NCBI GenBank assembly: GCA_046349855.1
Contig: JAXMBM010000015.1
Coordinates: forward strand, 74,109-138,108
Direction: 5' to 3'
DNA: 64,000 bases
Origin: CAIXSC01 sp046349855
GTDB taxonomy: Bacteria > Planctomycetota > Planctomycetia > Pirellulales > Pirellulaceae
The notes under the pieces were generated by a model. It had not been told where the DNA came from, ran no database searches, and saw nothing but the letters and a program-made list of their open reading frames with translations. Shown in pieces: positions 63,211 to 64,000 of this stretch. A program made the translations under genes and the position numbers. Every line of letters starts with the position of its first letter. Position 1 is the first letter of the stretch.

Positions 63211-63836
63211 CGAGTCGTCGGGCGCCGCGAGGCTCGCGAGGTCGGCGAGCGTGGCTGCAGCTCGGCCTGCCGGAAGCACTCCGTCAAATGGTCATTCACC
63301 AGCCCGACTGCCTGCATGAAGGCATAGCAGATCGTGCTGCCGACAAAGCGGAAGCCGCGCCGCTTCAATTCCTTGCTCAGCGCATCCGAATCGGGGGTCC
63401 GGGCGGGCACGTGAGCGAGCGAGGGCCAGGCATTCTGCCGCGGAGTTCCGTCGACAAAACCCCAGACGAAAGTGGCGAAGCTGCCGCACGACTCCTGCAC
63501 TTCCAGGAAGGCGCGGGCATTGTCGATGGCGGAGGCGATTTTCAGGCGATTGCGGACGATACCGGGATTGGCCAGCAGTTGTGCCTGCTGCCGTGGGCCA
63601 AAACGGGCTACTACCGCCGGATCAAACTCGGCGAACGCGGCGCGGTAATGGGCGCGCTTCCGCAGGATCGTCACCCAACTCAAACCGGCCTGCGCGCCTT
63701 CGAGAATCAGGAACTCGAAGAGCCGCCGGTCGTCGTGCACGGGGACTCCCCATTCGACGTCGTGGTACTCGATGTACTCCTCACCCTGCGCCCAGGGGCA
63801 GCGGATCCGCTCGGCGTTGATGCGGCGCGTAGCCAT
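63207..63836 (-). CDS. tag: DNA-3-methyladenine glycosylase I
   Basis: 209 residues. Family features: IRCPWAQGEEYIEYHDVEWG (first zinc-site residues and catalytic region), VHDDRRLFEFLILEGAQAGL, SWVTILRKRAHYRAAFAEFD, VRNRLKIASAIDNARAFLEV, FVWGFVDGTP, and RRGFRFVGSTICYAFMQAVG with the His of VNDHLTECF. It excises 3-methyladenine in base-excision repair. The C-terminus has a short Arg/Ser/Thr-rich tail. It starts inside the stop of the upstream oxidoreductase gene (TGATG). Confidence 0.95.
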   Translation of the reverse strand: MATRRINAERIRCPWAQGEEYIEYHDVEWGVPVHDDRRLFEFLILEGAQAGLSWVTILRKRAHYRAAFAEFDPAVVARFGPRQQAQLLANPGIVRNRLKIASAIDNARAFLEVQESCGSFATFVWGFVDGTPRQNAWPSLAHVPARTPDSDALSKELKRRGFRFVGSTICYAFMQAVGLVNDHLTECFRQAELQPRSPTSRASRRPTTR

Positions 63837-64000
63837 CAGCGGGCCCTCACAGCACGTGCGTATTGAACGGGCAGGAGAGGAGTGGCAGGTTCGTGTCCCA
63901 GCCGACTGGCCGCATGATAGGGCCAGTACGGATCGCGCAGCATGTCGCGCGCCAGCATCACCAGGTCGGCGTGCTGACCGGCCACGGCGTCTTCGGCCTG
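63836..64000 (-). CDS. Old Yellow Enzyme-type NADH:flavin oxidoreductase (3' end only)
   Basis: The last 54 residues of a gene entering from the right edge. The segment ADLVMLARDMLRDPYWPYHA, then LGHEPATPLLPVQYARAV, matches the C-terminus of YqjM/OYE-like FMN oxidoreductases (the R-x-x-L-x-x-P-x-W pattern). Its stop overlaps the tag start codon (TGATG), so the two genes are translationally coupled. The flavin-binding part lies outside the window. Confidence 0.8.
   Translation of the reverse strand, partial: QAEDAVAGQHADLVMLARDMLRDPYWPYHAASRLGHEPATPLLPVQYARAVRAR

Overview
The window is high-GC bacterial DNA and almost certainly comes from a planctomycete. The evidence is: a giant surface protein with the planctomycete N-terminal motif LEQLERRALLA; two very large Hanks-type Ser/Thr kinases with C-terminal TPR or propeller regions, one of them downstream of an ECF sigma factor; a sulfatase; a cysteine-rich outer-membrane barrel protein; and families of short dispersed palindromic repeats between genes. 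No rRNA, tRNA, CRISPR array, phage or complete insertion sequence was recognised.

Layout. 1-5.5 kb: housekeeping genes, namely tex (5' end outside the window), mtaB with clpS, and an M20 peptidase. 5.6-8.0 kb: an outer-membrane barrel protein and a fuconolactonase-like amidohydrolase. 8.1-8.95 kb: a patchwork of dispersed repeats. 8.9-15.3 kb (minus strand): a compact six-gene operon of vWA protein, TPR protein, ExbB, ExbD, ExbD and TPR protein. The vWA protein has a TonB-like membrane anchor (Ser-x3-His), so the operon looks like a proton-driven envelope motor with a vWA effector in place of TonB. 15.4-18.2 kb: def, fmt and a Gfo/Idh/MocA oxidoreductase. 18.5-21.4 kb: a stand-alone A-T protein of NRPS type fused to an LpxL-like acyltransferase domain; its specificity residues resemble the beta-alanine code.

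21.7-48.7 kb (minus strand): a signalling and surface cluster. In transcription order it holds an ECF sigma factor, a kinase with a propeller-like region, an approximately 6,300-residue giant protein (LamG, beta-helix, PKD, 59-residue tandem repeats, metzincin-like protease, cadherin-like repeats, RTX) and a kinase with TPR-like repeats. The giant reading frame is interrupted at 28.17-28.41 kb by a cluster of indels. 49-55.6 kb: a glycosyltransferase-like protein, a membrane protein, then a sulfatase, lactonase, OFA-type MFS transporter and MFS small subunit series.

55.6-60.3 kb is the eroded part: dispersed repeats, a multiply frameshifted SLOG-TIR immunity-type gene, DUF4256, YjbQ and GyrI-like proteins, and an N-terminally truncated cytosine deaminase. 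60.3-64 kb: a cupin, a beta-lactamase-family hydrolase, a DTW-domain protein with an extra C-terminal domain, 3-methyladenine glycosylase I, and the end of an Old Yellow Enzyme-type oxidoreductase.

The strongest candidates for something undescribed are the vWA/ExbBD operon and the A-T-acyltransferase protein. Frameshifts at 28.2 kb and 56-57 kb may be real decay or sequencing error; the sequence alone cannot decide.
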